64,000 bases of DNA from Eopsaltria australis (Eukaryota; Chordata; Aves; Passeriformes; Petroicidae): the NCBI GenBank assembly GCA_034509425.1, contig JAVTVJ010001666.1, forward strand, positions 1 to 64,000. The letters run 5' to 3'. Both the position numbers and the translations under genes were made by a program. This document shows positions 16,378-29,691 of the stretch, piece after piece (the first letter of the stretch is position 1; every line of letters starts with the position of its first letter). The notes under the pieces are model-generated. The model worked only from the letters and a program-made list of their open reading frames with translations, was not told the DNA's origin and searched no databases.

Positions 16378-16653
16378 TTAACCTCTTGCAGTTCCCAGTG
16401 GTCTGCAGAGCACTGCAAGGAGTGTTGCCTGACCTCTTACTGGAATTCCTGAAAGCCTGTCCCACCTCCCTGGAAATTTCCCTGCTGAGATGTGTTTCCT
16501 GAGCCATCCCATGTGCATTAACACTTTTAAGTGGTCATCCAGGCCACCAGGCTGAGTCTGAGTCCTACCTGGGGTGTTTCCCTGCCTCATCTCTCCTTCC
16601 CCTGCTTTCCCCAGCACTGACTCTGTGGGTGTGTTGTTCCAGGCACAGCGAGG

Positions 16654-19600
16654 ATGTGGCTGGCTCTTGCTCTGGTGTCTGTGTTGCATGGAATGGCATC
16701 CGGGGAATGCCTCTTGAATTTCAAATTCCCTAAGAATCCAGAAGCAGGGATGAACATCGTAAGTATGATGGCACTGGAGCAGAGCCTGGGAAACAGCCAC
16801 CATTAAACAATGATAGCTAAATATTGCATCCAGGGATTTCCTCAGAGGAAAAGGTTATTATTGGCTTTCTTCTTGTTGCAGAGTGAAATGATCTCCTTCT
16901 GGGGGTACCCCAGCGAGGAGTATGATGTGGTGACAGAAGATGGCTACATCCTTCAGCTCAACAGAATTCCTCATGGGAGAGGAAACGCCGGGTGCCAAGG
17001 TAAAACTGCTGCCACACGGGACACACACATACACCTTGAGCCACTCACTGGGGTGCCAGGGCTTGTGCAAGAGGGTTTTCAAGGTTCCCCATGGCTTGGC
17101 ATCTGCAGCACCAGTTTGGATGGATCAGAATTTTTAGGGAAGGCTGATCCCTTGCCGGGGATGTTTCCTCACCCTCCATGGGCCCCTGAGCACTGAATGT
17201 CAGGCTGCAACCCCAGCAGTGAGAGGCAGCCCATCCATCCTGGTGGCACACCTTGGGTTCTCTCCGGAGCCTGGCTCCCAAAATGTGCTCCTGCAGCCTT
17301 TTGGTGGGTCAGCAGACTGGTTTGGTACTCCCTGAGGAGCCTCCAGGGGATCCTCTTGTCCTGTGAGGTGGGGTTAGATCCATGGAAAAAGTGCCTTTTT
17401 CCTATCACATCCCCAGATTCCTCCATGTTTGCCTACAGAGCTCCCTGGGCAGCCCAAGTTCTGCCAACACCCCCACAGATTTTGGGGATAAAGGCCAAGA
17501 TTATGGTGCAGCTTGGTAAACCTGATTTCTAAATGGAGTCTGGAGGACCATCAGCACAGATTTTGGCTGCCGTGGGGATAATACTTCATAAACTGTCTCA
17601 AAAGGTGACAGCCAGTATTAAAAATAAGGAGAGTCATCATGATTGCTGTGTTGCAGGAGCGAGACCCGTGGCACTTCTGCAGCATGGTCTCCTTGCAGAA
17701 GGCAGCACCTGGCTCACCAACCTGCCCAACAGCAGCCTGGGCTACATCCTTGCTGATGCTGGCTACGATGTTTGGATAGGAAACAGCAGAGGGAACACCT
17801 GGTCCAGGAGACACCTGGTCCTGACTCCCAAACAGGATGACTTCTGGGCTTTCAGGTAAATGGGTTTCAGGATCTCAGAAAAAGAGGAATTCTGTCAGGG
17901 TCACAGAAGCAGGTTGGATGGAAGCATGTCTGATTTATTTTGAGTGAAAATTCCACAAGAAAATTCAGGAGGACAAAGAAGTTTGTGGGGTGGTCCTGCC
18001 CTCCCTGCTGGTTTTGTGGTTTGCTGGTGATGGCTGTGCAGGTGTAGATGCTGCCTCTCTCAGCAGGACGTCTGCTCTTCCTTCTGCAGCTTTGATGAGA
18101 TGGCTAAATACGATCTCCCAGCCATGATCAACTTTATTGAACAGAAAACAGGACAGAAACAGCTGTATTATATTGGTCATTCCCAAGGCACCACGATAGG
18201 TGAGTGGGTCCTTTTGATGACAGCATGAGAAGCCTACATGCCCTCTGAGCTTTGTAAAATTACTCACTGAAATTAAACTATCTGCATGAGTGTCTTGAAA
18301 AACTAAACCATATTTTTTTTTTTCTCATTTGTTTTCCTCCCCCAGGTTTTATAGCCTTTTCCACTATGCCCCAGCTGGCTCAGAAAATCAAGGTGTTCTT
18401 TGCTCTTTCACCTGTGACCACGGTGATATTTGGTCGGAGCCTGTTTAGAAAACTCGCGTTCTTTTCTGACTATGGGCTTAAGGTTGGTCTGCACTATGTT
18501 CTGCACAGCCAAAGTGTAGCTTTTCACAGGGATTGAGAAATTACCTATGGAATATTTCAAGTCATTTACAGAGAGGGGAGCTCTGCGCTCTGTATTCATA
18601 ATGAAGGAAAACACATCTCGTCACAGAACATTTCAGTTCTCTCCTGAATTCACTCCCCAAAATATTCTGGCTGAATTAGAGCCAAAATGTTGGTGAATAA
18701 AACTGATGCAGAGGCTATGAATTGAGCCCTACCATGTAGCACAAGAACATGATGAATGTAAGAGATCGTGGCCATAAGAAACAAGGAACAGAAGCATTTA
18801 AAGGAATGCAAGGGAGGCTTCACTGTGGGCAACCTTAACATGGGGATAAAACAAGCTGTAACATGTTGGTGCTTTGGGGAAAAGCATGACCAGACCTCCT
18901 ATTTGATGAGTAAATTTGCAATTTTACAGGAGATGTTTGGCACCAAGGAGTTCCTGCCACACACCGCCCTGGGGGAGCTGCTGCTCTCCAGGTTCTGCGT
19001 CTGCTCCAAGGTCTGCAAGCGCCTCTTGTCTATGGTGTTTGGGTTCAACTGGAAGAACACAAACATGGTACGTGGTGATAAGTCTCCAGAGGGTCCTTCT
19101 GAAGGCTAAAGTCTTGGCAAGGCCCTGTTTCGTGGAGCCAGGTGAATCCTTGTGCGAAATCCTTGTTGAAATGTGCTTGTGTCCCTGCAGAGCCGATTCG
19201 ATGTGTACGTGGGACACACCCCGGCAGGGTCCTCAGTCCAGAACATAATCCACTGGCTGCAGGTAAACCTTCCCAGGCTCCTTCTTGTGCCAGCCAGAGT
19301 GTCACTGGTGCCTCGTGAGCAGCCTGCTGAGCTGCTTGCTGTGAGACACACCTTTGTCTGATCTTTGCTGGTTTTGTTTTCACCCCTCCCTAAAATGCTC
19401 AGCAGATTTTTGGGCCAAGTGGCCCCAAAGGAGTGGATCTGTCAAGAGAAACCCTTGGAGCTGAGGACCCTGCATCCACAGCAAGCCCAGTCCAGGGGTC
19501 TTATTTCAGACCAGCTGCACTCTTGCCCTGCAGTCCAAGTGCCATTAGAGGTCAGACTGTGGCAGAGGTGCTTCTGGACAGCAGCCAATTAAGCTTATTA

Positions 19601-21551
19601 GCGATAAAGCTGATTATTTCTCCTCCTTCCCCTTGTAGGCATGAGAACAGTCACCACCAGAGCCCTTTGACAGTGCACTTTTGTTCTGCTGCACTCCTTT
19701 TCTCTTCCCAGAGCTAAAATTTGCACATTTTGTAGATCGTGAGTTCAGTCCATGCACCTCCTCTGAGGTGTTTGCCACAGGCTGTGATCAGGGCACAGCT
19801 TCTTCCCTGTGTGGAATTCCTGCTTGGGGACCCCAGAAGAACTTTGTGGTGTTTGTAGCAAGAACACACACTCTCCATTTTCTGAAGTGCTGCTGCCCAG
19901 TGGAGCAATCAAGTCACAGCCATCCTGCCCTTGTATTGCTGATAGTCCTGTTCCAGTTAGATGGAACAGGAGATGTTCAGAGGCTCCTTCCATCTTTGGT
20001 CGTACCATTTCAGGCCAATTCTCCAGCCCACAAGGAATATTTAGAGTTCTAAACCCATTTTCCAGAACACTTTAATTTCTTTCCATCCTGGTGTTATCTA
20101 CAAACATTAGAAACATAATCTCTGTCCACGTGTCCAAGATCATGATGATAATTACTCATACTGGGTCTAGGGCCAGACCTACGAGATCCACCTGAAAAAT
20201 TCTGCCAGTTCAGTGCCAAAAACTAACTTTTGAGGTTTGACTTTTGAGGGCTGGCTGCACCCCGATAGAACTGTGCTTTCACTGAGACCACTGCATGTCT
20301 GAATTTGCTGCAGGGAGTCCATGGTGGGGGACTGAGAGCTTTTGATGGGGGGCACATGTACAACAGCCTTCGCTACAGACAGGTGAGGTGCTTCCAATGG
20401 CCTTCCCTTTCCCTCTTCTCTTCCCATTCCTGCCTGGGGGGGCTCCTCTCAATGTACTCCTCTTCATAAATTGGAAGTCAGGATCTCTGCTTGGAAACCG
20501 CAGCATTTTCCATTCTCAGCTCTATTTTGGAAACACCTTTTAAATGGAATAAAGCATTAGATGCTTCTCATAGGATAAGGGGAAATGGTCTCAAGTTACA
20601 CCAGGCTGAATATTAGGAAAAATTTCTTCCTTGAAATAGTGGTTAAGCCTTGGAACAGGAAAAAAACCTTCTTTCTTCCTTAAAAAAGAAAAATTGTTGC
20701 TTCTTAACTGGATGAATTATACAGCGGGTAACGAGAGATGTTGCTGATAAATCACCTCGTGGCAAGTCCACAGGGTGTGGAGCTGAAACAACCCTCCAGA
20801 GGTGTTTCAGTTTCAAAAACTTCTTCTAAACACTTCCATGCTGTCACTGGGCTGCAGGAAGTGCTGATGAAGTGTCACCACAAACCCTGGCAGGGCTGGC
20901 TGTCAGGGACCTGTAGAGGCCCCCAGTGTCAACCTCTTGCTGCGAGCAGGAAGATCCAACTGCATTAAATCAGAGCAGCCGAAGTTCTGCCTTCTTATCA
21001 AAACCATCTGCAGTATCAGAACCAGAATTTCTAGCCAGGCAGAACAAATTTGCTAATTAATTTTAATTAAATTAACTCACTAAATTGTAGCACATAAGGT
21101 TACGCTGCATCTTGATTGAAGTTCCTCTTCTCTCTAGAAGAAAGAGTTCCAGTTTTTATTTCCCTCTGTTCCCAAAGAGCAGCAATTCCTCTTGCATGGT
21201 GCATCATTTGCTGCATTCCAGCAACATCTCCTCTTGGTGAAACCACTTTCATGGTGCATCATTTGCTGCATTCCAGCAGCACCTCCTCTTGGTGAAACCA
21301 CTTTTCCATCTCCTCAGGTGGGGCCACCACTCTACGACGTGAAGGGCATGGAGGTGCCGACGGCCATCTGGAATGCGGGGCAGGACTGCCTGGCTGACCC
21401 CCGGGACACCGCCCTCCTCCTGCCCCAGGTCAAGAACCTGGTCCACCACAAGCTGATTCCCCACTGGAACCACATGGATTTCGTGCTGGGCCTCGACGCC
21501 ACCGAGGCTTTGTACCGGGAAATCCTTGACATCATGAGGAAGCATCCGTAA
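16654..21551 (+). CDS. Acid lipase family gene, lipase 1 (intact, 9 coding exons, 393 aa)
   Basis: Predicted secreted or lysosomal triacylglycerol/cholesteryl-ester lipase of the LIPA/LIPF/LIPK/LIPM family. Exons: 16654-16758, 16882-16999, 17657-17855, 18090-18199, 18346-18482, 18930-19067, 19191-19262, 20314-20382, 21318-21551; all have GT/AG borders and compatible phases, giving 393 residues (family about 400). A signal peptide begins [17 protein letters not shown]. Then come the AB-hydrolase lipase region ([15 protein letters not shown]), the LLQHGLL oxyanion-side motif, [18 protein letters not shown], the nucleophile GHSQG (Ser172), Asp339 in AGQD and His368 in HWNHMDF; the Asp-His spacing of 29 equals that of gastric lipase. 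Exon 6 is three codons shorter than in the neighbours and has clustered cysteines (CVCSKVC). Exon 8 has DGG where the others have DYG. By synteny with RNLS it sits where mammals have LIPJ/LIPF, but orthology is not established. Confidence 0.93.
20565..20665 (+). repeat. CR1 fragment in lipase 1 intron 8
   Basis: The GGTCTCAAGTTACACCAGG and TTAGGAAAAATTTCTTCCTTG stretch matches the internal 3' part of CR1 elements. It is old and lacks the terminal repeat. Confidence 0.65.
21195..21304 (+). repeat. 55-bp tandem duplication abutting lipase 1 exon 9
   Basis: Two copies (21195-21249 and 21250-21304) of a 55-bp unit starting CATGGTGCATCATTTGCTGC differ at only two positions. The second copy ends 13 bp before the exon 9 start, so the duplication extends the region used for branch point and acceptor recognition. 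Confidence 0.9.
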
Positions 21552-21911
21552 CGATGCCAATTTGACTGGACACATTATTTTTGCTGATTTGTCTCGTAAG
21601 ATTAATGTTGGCTCTAGAGGATTTTGAAATTTCTCTCTATTTGGACCACCTGAATATAGTTGATTAAAATGTTCTTCTTTTAACTGTAGCAGTGACAGGG
21701 TGGGGAGAGGAGCCTTCGTGTATTCCTGACTGGCACTGCATTGCCTTTCTCTTTCCACTTTCTTTCCCTCTTTCTCCTTTCTTTTTTTTTTTGTGTCTTT
21801 ATCAGTGACACAAAGTTCATTATTGTTGTCTCAGGTCTGGCACTGTTATGCTTTAAACCATTGAGATGGATCAGAAAGAGATCCAACAGATCTGTGGTGA
21901 AAAACATCAGA

Positions 21912-22213
21912 ATTAGGATCCCAGAATTTGGGGTTTGGGTGGGAAGGGACCTCAAAGCCCATCCACTACCCCTGCCATGGACAGAGACACCTTCCACTAT
22001 CCCAGAGTGCTCCAAGCTCTACCCAGCCTGGCCTTGGACACTGCCAGGGATCCAGGGGCAGCCACAGCTTCTCTGGGCACCCTGTGCCAGGGCCTGCCCA
22101 CCCTCACAGGGAATAATTCCTTCCCAATATCCCATCTAATCCTGCCCTCTGTCATTCCCCTTCACTGGGAAGCCATTCCCTCTTTTCTTGTCTCTCCAGC
22201 CCCTTGTAAATAG
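21912..22213 (-). repeat. CR1 LINE 3' fragment
   Basis: Reverse-oriented CR1 end with GGGAAGGGACCTCAAAGCCC, CCCTGCCATGGACAGAGACA and the segment ending CATTCCCTCTTTTCTTG. It lies in the 3' flank or 3' UTR of lipase 1. Confidence 0.85.
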
Positions 22214-22291
22214 TTTCTCTCCATCTTTCGCCTTTCAGGTACCGAAAGGACATCTCCCTAGAGATAAAACGATACTAGTAGTTTTGAATAC

Positions 22292-22297
22292 AATAAA
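22292..22297 (+). terminator. Candidate polyadenylation signal for lipase 1
   Basis: First good AATAAA after the lipase 1 stop codon (about 740 bp downstream). If used, the CR1 copy at 21912-22213 would be part of the 3' UTR. A second AATAAA lies near 22451. Confidence 0.45.
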
Positions 22298-22299
22298 AA

Positions 22300-25159
22300 T
22301 TGTAATTAATCACACTTTTAATGTGGCTGGGTTTGGGCAGTTTTTTTTTTCTTTCAATGACTGAAAGGTGAGAAACAACTGAATCCTGAAGAGAAATTAC
22401 AAGTCAGACAGTCCAGCGTGTGCTTCTGGTGCAGAATGTGTAAAATCCAAATAAAAAAGGGGCTTAGGGTATTCACAAAGTGCCTCTGTCTTAGGTTTTA
22501 TCTGAGAGGTTTCAGTAATAAGACTGAGTGGTGATCTCAGAGGTGCTGTGATGTGTTAATGATTATTATATTGTTATATATCAATTATTATATGTCTTCA
22601 GCCTGAAGGAAGGACTAAAATAAAAAATTTGGCTGTTTCTGTGAGACAAAGTCCCAAGGCTCATCAGAAACTCTCAATAAATGTGTCAATGCTGTGACCA
22701 CCAGAAGAATCAGCTCCTTTCAGGGTGGGAGAATCCAGCTGTGAGGCAAAGCAATATTTCATGGAGAAATTACTCAAAATCATGCACTGGAGTGCTTCCT
22801 TGAAAATCTCCCAGAAGATCCACACCGCCCTGAAAAGCTGAGTAGATCAGTCAGAGGTTTTGGGGGACACCAGGAAATAAATCTGTGGGAGAGCAGCCAC
22901 TCCAAGTGCTGCTGTGGGTTATTTTTGCTACCCGAATTCCTGGCTATAATTTGCTTAGCAGAAGGGAAGGACAGAGATTCCTCCCAGGTGCTGGGTGTCC
23001 TTGTGCTGGCCTCGCTGACCACTGCAGTGGCCTTTGGGGAGAAGCTTCCCAGGGGGACTCTGAGCAAAGCCACCAGCAGTGACACAGCCATGACGTGTTT
23101 GCTCCCCTGCTGCTTCCCTCACTGTCCTGTCCTTTCTCCTCTGGAGGGCAAAGCCAGTGAGGAAAATGAAAATTTAATTACATTTTTTTATGAAAAGGAG
23201 CTTGCATTTGTTACAGTTTCCTGGCATATTGTGAAGCCACGTTGGTTGCAGTAAATAATTCCTGATTTAGGTCTTTTTTCACCCATTTTCTTCCTAAGTT
23301 CCACCTCATTCCAAGGAGCTTTCTGTAAAATTTTCTTTTTAGGTAATGCTCTTCACCTAATCTGTTTATTCAGTTTGCTCAAGACAGTCCATTTCCAGTA
23401 AATGCTCTTCTTTCTACTATGAAAACTGCTTGTAAATTTTATCATGCGATCAGATTATGGGATTTGGATATTGTTTGCTTTTCTGTCTTTAAGAGATTCT
23501 CTAAGCATCTTTCTGTAGTACAAATTCTTGCTTAAGTTAATCCTGTTTAAACACATCTCTCCTTTTTTTTTTTTTTTTTAAAGTCTCTTTCCAGTTCTGC
23601 AGAAACAATTTTCCCAGAGCCAAAAATAAAATTTAAAAATGGAGCTTCACTTGGTATTTTGCCATGGGGACAACAGGGCTTTTCCTTGATCACTTTGTCT
23701 GCTTTTGCTGTGCCTAAATGGTTTCTTTCCCTTTCAAAACCCTGAAACAAAGCTGTGACCCAAATCCTGGCTGAAATGAAAATAAATCAGCTGCCAGCAG
23801 CAGGAGACATTTGCAGATGAGACGTGAGGCACGTGGCAGGGCCCAGAAGGTGCAGAAATAAATGAGTAAAGAACACCCAAATCATCCCCTGGGGTCAGGA
23901 GGGTACAGTGGGCACACCCCAGGGTGGCACAGCAATCCCTGCCTCTGCTCCCAGCGGGCACCAAGGCGGCTGGGAAACACAGTGCAGGCCAAAATCCCAA
24001 ATTACCAGACGGGATTTTCCTGTGTGCTACTCCCTATCAGCGCCTGGCACCCGGATGGTCCCATCCCAGCTGGAGGTGACCCCTGCCCCCTTCCCACCAC
24101 TGCTCCTGTGACAGGTCCCGTGACACTGCCACCATGGGCTGCCACCCTGCTCATGCCCAGCTGCCCAGTCTGGCCTGTTGTCCTTTGCTGGGACCACTGG
24201 GAAGGCACCAGGGACCTCAGGGCATGTTGGCACTGCCATGAGGCCTTCACCACCCATTCCATGTCCTCTGTCATTCCGTGCTGTTCTGGTGGGAAAGGGT
24301 GACTGGAGCTGTGCCATGCCAGCCTCCACAGCCTGCTGAGTCAGCAGATCTGTCCTTCGGCTACCAGGCGAACACGTCCCCAAATAAAAGGCTAAATTAA
24401 TAAACAGCCTTTTGCCACGGGGCTCTTGGGCTCCTGGGACAGCAAGCCAGGTTTGATGTGACAGCCTGGCCTCCTGGCCCTTGGCTCCTGAGCTTTTCTG
24501 ATCTGGCGAGCAGGTTGATTCTTTCGTGAAAGGGTTGGGAAGCAATACAGAATAGCGGCCAGGACTCCAGGTCCTCACAGTTTGTGGATGGAATAACAGG
24601 AGCCCAGTTTGCTTTCACTTCAAAAAGGTACTTGAAGTGTGTTGTTTGAAGGTGCAGCCCTAAGCACAGATGTGATCCACCCTCATCAACCTCAGCATTG
24701 TGTTGCAAATCCCTGGCAGCAGCCTCCAACCCTGTGTGCCAACTCCTTACTTCTGTCAATCTGTTCTTAGATAACCTATTGACAGACTCACTTCGAAGGG
24801 AATCCTCCTCCTTTCCCTCTTCAGATGCAGGTCAGGGGTTGGAATATCTTTGCAGAGCCCTAGCTAGGCTCAGTGTTGTGCAGAGACCCCGGGTGTGGCT
24901 GGGGCTGGTGCTGGTGGCACACCCAGATGGCGTCCTCAGGAGGATCGTTGCTTTGAGCCCAGCTTTGCAGCCCCACAAGCTGCTCAGCTGACGTCAGTTT
25001 GGGTTAGAGAGCAATGCTTTATCCTTTAAACATATTTATCTCTCTGTTAAAAGGCGGGGGATGCAGAGGTTGCAAATTAATCCCACCGTGGTTTAATCCA
25101 CCCAGACTGTCAGCATTTTTATTTTCTTTGGATTGGAGGTCCAAAAACCTTCTGCTGTG
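22300..25159. other. Spacer between lipase 1 and the duplicated block
   Basis: No lipase exon or other recognisable coding sequence was found on either strand. The stretch includes a T-run at 23562-23580 and otherwise unique-looking sequence. Several frames longer than 100 codons exist but show no family motif and have no splice context that I can defend. Confidence 0.5.
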
Positions 25160-25571
25160 GGTGTCGTCTGCCACGTGCAGAGACTCGCAGGCAGAATCCT
25201 GCACAACTCTACAAACAACTGCTGGCCAGCACATGCAATACAGAGATGGCTCTGTCATAATTAATATGCAATAAACAGAATAAATGAATCCCATGTAGTA
25301 AATCGATGGGGCTGCTAGGCTGAGCACCAGCATGCCCACCACACCTGATGAGTGGCTCTGCTGGCTGGGCACTCATCAGGGAGGTGGGGAGATGCTGGTG
25401 TCTGTTCCTTGGAAAACCTTGAGTAGCTGTTTCTCATCATCCACCTGGTCAGGTTTTCACACTGAGGCTTTTCTCCAGAGTTCTGGAGTTGCTGACAAGA
25501 CAGAAATAGCTCAGTTCTGGTCACTGGGCCACACCAAGGATGCTCTGTTGATGCAGAGGATCTTTCTGGTG
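25160..25571. repeat. Flank segment P (outer left border of the inverted duplication)
   Basis: This segment is repeated in inverted orientation at 36808-37219 with paired coordinates adding to 62379 and very few differences. It borders arm A on the left. It has no recognised gene; the identical frame in both copies (MPTTPDEWLCWLG...) is a chance frame preserved by recent duplication. Confidence 0.85.
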
Positions 25572-25577
25572 CCAGAT

Positions 25578-28500
25578 CCCCCACTGCTCGGGTCCTGGCC
25601 CCAGAGCTGCCCTGCTCACACATTTTGGGCTGTTTCCTTGGGGACAGCCAGGCTTTCTGTGCTGCAGCTCTGCCTGTGCCTCTGGGGCTCTCTCTGTGCC
25701 TCTCCAAGCAGGACCCAGCCCCGGTGCCTCTGGGATCCCTTTGGGCACCGAGAAGAAGCCATTGGGTCTGGCTGAGCCAACCCAACCTCTCCTTGCACCT
25801 TGGCCTTGGCCTCCACCCACCATCTCTGGGCTCACTCCGATGTGGGGGTGTCCCAGGAGTCCCTGGGATGGCAAATCTGGATTCTGCGTGGGGATACAGC
25901 CTCCCAAATGCCAAGCAGAGGGGATAATCCCCTGCCAGCGCTTGCATGTGCAACACATCTCCTGTACCTCGAGGGGAGCCCAAGGGCCAGGTATGGAGCC
26001 ATCCTTCCCCAAAGTGGCCAAGCCTGTCCAGGAGGAGAGGTTAAGGAGGTGGGGCAGGGGCTGCAGAAATAAGGGGGGAAGGCCTGGGGAGAGCCGTGGG
26101 CTCACAGCTTGTGCAGAGAGTCACAGAGGGAAATGGGAATTTTGGGAAAGGAGGGAGCTCTGAAGGACTGAGAAAGGCACGTCAGGCTTGCTGCAAGGCT
26201 CTGAGGGAGATGAAGGTGAGCCTGGAGGCCAGAAGCTGCTTGTGAGGACACAGGGGCCAAAGGCAGAGCTGGCCTAACCCCCGCTGCCCGATGTGGGGAG
26301 CGTCCCTGCCCACATCCCACTGGGATCTGCCTTTGCTGCACCTGGGGCATTCTGGGGACAAGGAGAAGTGTCTGTGCAGCTCTGTCTGCAGAGCTCTGTG
26401 CAGCTCAGCAGCCTCCTGCCTGCCCCTGCTCTGGTGGCAGCAGGGGACACTGGGGCTGGGCTGGGAGCCCTGCAGGGAGCCACAGCCTGAAGGTCGTGAG
26501 CTGGGCTAGGGAGAGGCAGATTTTGGGGAGCATCCCTCCAACCCCTGCGCTCTGGGGTGCTGGGAAGGAGCAGCTGACCTCGGGGTGGGGTCACTGGATT
26601 CATGTTAAATGCCCACGCTGCAGTAGCAGGGAAGCTGAGGGAGAAGACTCTCATCATTTCTGCTGGGGGAGGCTGTCCCTAGGTCAGGTTGAAGATTGAG
26701 CCTACTTTGTTCTCTGGCACTTCTCAGCATGGTTTTTGCTCTCTTTTCTTGAAGGAATGCCCAACTCTGTCAGGCCCGTGCCTGCTGCTGCCTGAAGGCT
26801 CAGTCAGGCCAGGGAACTCCTACCCCATCATTTTGCCTCCTCTCTGTAGCTGTTTCCAGAGCGGCCTCCTTCCTCCAGGACCGTGGCTGGGTGTGAGGAA
26901 CAGCACCCAAAGGCTCTGTAATTAAACAGAGCTCTTGCCAAGTGCCACATCCTGCTCTTCCATGCCAGGATTCAAATCCAGGAGAAAGCCCAAACAGTAA
27001 TTCCTCTGCTGAAAACCACAACAAACGTGTGTCCATCCCAGCCAGAGGTATTTTGCACTGACAGAGGAAATATTCTGCTCAGCAGTGATGCCACCCCAAA
27101 TCAGGGTGAGCAGGAGGCTGGCATGCAGATGGAGACCCCAAAGGTCCCTTCCCACCCCCATTGCTCTCCTGGCAGGAGGAGAGGGGATGGGGTTGGAAAA
27201 CGTGGTTCAAGGGACCCATGGACTCAGAGCTATTGTGGAGGGCTGATTGTCAGCCCTGCCCACAGGGGATTTGCTTTGCACCCTTTGGATTCCCACTCTT
27301 GGCATGTCCACACTGACAGAACTCAGTCAGTGTCACATGAAGGTGGTATTCCTTCCTCCTCTCTGACACATGTCACCAACAGGTACCTACACCTGCAAAG
27401 CCAGGATGAGCAGCCAGTGACCTGTCTGGCAGCCCCTGAGCACAGGCAAAGCAGCTGGAATTCCTCTGCCAAGGAATGCCAGAATGCAGCTCCCAGCTGG
27501 AGGACACCACAAGACCTGCGTCTTCCCGGTGATGGGGACATTGCCCAGAGTTTAGGATGGGGCTCTTTGCTGCTGAGCTCCCTGGGGTTTGGGATGCAGT
27601 GTCTGAATTACACTGGGCTGTGTGTCTGGGGAAGGACTGGGCTTCCAGGTGTTGATGGATAAGTCCAGCCTCTCTGGGTGTCTTTATAAGCCCAGAGGAT
27701 TGCTTCCCTCAGTGCCACCTACCCCGCCAACTGCACAGAGGACCCGGAGCAGCAGGTCAGGTTGGTGTTCTCCTCTTCTCCTTCTAGCCCAGGCTATTGC
27801 TGAGAGAAAGGATCCCAACCAAGTCAGGAGGTCTTATTATCCCTCCAGCTGTGCATTTTGTGCGTGGAGAACTTGGTGATTAGACATTTCCCTGGCTCTT
27901 CATCCATTTGGGCTCTTTGAAGGGGCTGGCTGCAGGGGCTTGGTTGCATTACCCAGGGCTGGTGCCTGGGGAACAGCAGCTTTGAGGAGGAGCAGGGACC
28001 AGCTCTGCTGTTCTCTACCCTGCTTGCCCATGCCCAGGGACTCACAGCTGAGTGCCAGGTTGCTTCTGTCTCTGCTGAAAGCTGTCTGCCAGGGCTCTCT
28101 CAGACATCTGTGGGCTTTGTGGCACAGCTTGTCACCGGTCATGGCCACCGTGGTGTGCCACTGTAACATCTGGGTGACACTGGGGTGGGCAGCAGAGCCT
28201 CAGGCATGGAGGTGAAGCGCAGCAGGTGGGAGATGTCAGTGCCACAGCTCAGGAGCTGGGAGAGGGGGTGTTGAGAGGAGGAAACTCTCATCACCAAATG
28301 CGCAGGAAGCACAGAAAGCACAGGTCTGTGGGTAGGCTGTTGGTGGCCACGGAGCAGTGGAAAGTCCCCTTGCACGTGGTGAAGTGCAGGCTGGGTGCAG
28401 ATCAAAGGGAGATGGACCACGGGGGCAGAATTTGTCAGGGATTTGAGGTCTCTCTGGACAGGGGATGGAGCCCCAAGGAGAAGAAGCTCTTTCCTAAGTG

Positions 28501-29691
28501 ACAAGCTCAGCAAGAGGATGCAATTGGTGTGAAACTCCTGTGAGTTTAGCAACAAGAAAACAGCACTGAGGATCACACTGTTCTGTCTGGCATCTCCTGA
28601 TTCCTAAGCAGGCGTGGCTTCTCCATCCCTTGTAATCCCCAGTGCTCAGTGAAGTGGTTATTTCAGCTGCTGCCCAGTGTCTGATGTCCCCAGGCATGGC
28701 CTGCAATGTCTTGCCTGTGGCTGTGTGCAACTCAGCCGGGTGAGGAGGTGGCCACTGCAGCTCCTGCCTTCCTGCTGTCCTTTCAGTCTTCATTGCACAT
28801 GCAGGCTGAGGGGCTCCAGGACTAAGAGCACCTAAAAGTGGTGATTTGCACAGAGTCCAGCCTGCAGTTGTGGCCAGTGGTGTTGGGCAGCTGGGCAGGA
28901 CACAGGGAGATCGGGTTTAGTGATGTGGTTTGTCTGCAGGAGCACGGGGCAATCCCCCCTCTCCTTCCCTCAGCCATCACAGCAGCTCAATCCCAGGACA
29001 TTCCCTCTCACCTGCACGTCACCAAGGTGTTGGTGGTGGGCTTGAACACAGAGCAGGGCTTGGCTTGGCACTTTGGTTTCTGGTGTGAGAGGGAGGTTTT
29101 GCTGTGGCCCACATGGGGCTCTGCTCTGGGTGGGTGTTGCCCTTTTCCTGAGCAGCCCAGGAAAGCTTTCCATGCAATAAGGCTACGGTGAAAACACACT
29201 CTGGGAGGCAGAGAGGCATCTTCAGCTCCTGCAACTGGATCATCAGGGAAATGGACTCTGATGGATCTGTCCTTGGGTCTGCAATGCAACAAAGCATCCA
29301 AGGCAGTGATGGAGCAGGGAAGCTCCTGCAGGATGCAGCTCTGACATGGCCCCTCCTGTTTGTGGGAGGATTCTTCCACTGAAATGCTTTCCCTGACGGC
29401 CTAAGGATTTCCCTGAAAGCCCCCTGGTGCTTTTCCCAGGCAGGGCATGGTGGGAGGCTACTTGTCCCACCCTGCAGTTACAGCTGGACTGGATGAGGAT
29501 GGTCAGCAAGAGAGGCTTGGGGTGGGTTCCAAACTGCACAGGGGGCTGTAGACAGCTGCTCCGTGGGGCAGCATCAGCCTTTGGCTGTGCTGCCACGATG
29601 CTGGGGCTGCACAGTGTTCCTTGTGCCTCTGGAGCACCCACAGCCCTGCTCATCCTGCCCCGTTATCCCCCAGGAGCTGCGGTCTGGTGAG
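25578..29691. other. Arm A spacer upstream of lipase 2
   Basis: Non-coding as far as I can tell. The matching stretch in arm B is 43306-47419. Long frames occur on both strands but are identical or near-identical in the two arms simply because the duplication is recent. The promoter of lipase 2 must lie at its right end. A cluster of substitutions between arms is visible near 29270-29400. Confidence 0.5.

Larger units (their letters stand above)
12340..16653. other. Intergenic spacer between RNLS and lipase 1
   Basis: No coding exon is supported here. It holds CR1 fragments at 13500-13790 and 16285-16377. The RNLS and lipase 1 genes point away from each other, so this spacer must carry the lipase 1 promoter and any non-coding first exon. 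A GGACAG|GTGAGT donor-like site at about 15928 is a possible end of an untranslated exon, but this is unsupported. Confidence 0.5.

Noticed and set aside
25332..25775. A 147-codon frame whose first half recurs at 36763-37047
   Set aside because: The recurrence is explained by the P/P' inverted copies; the rest of the frame diverges at the segment border.
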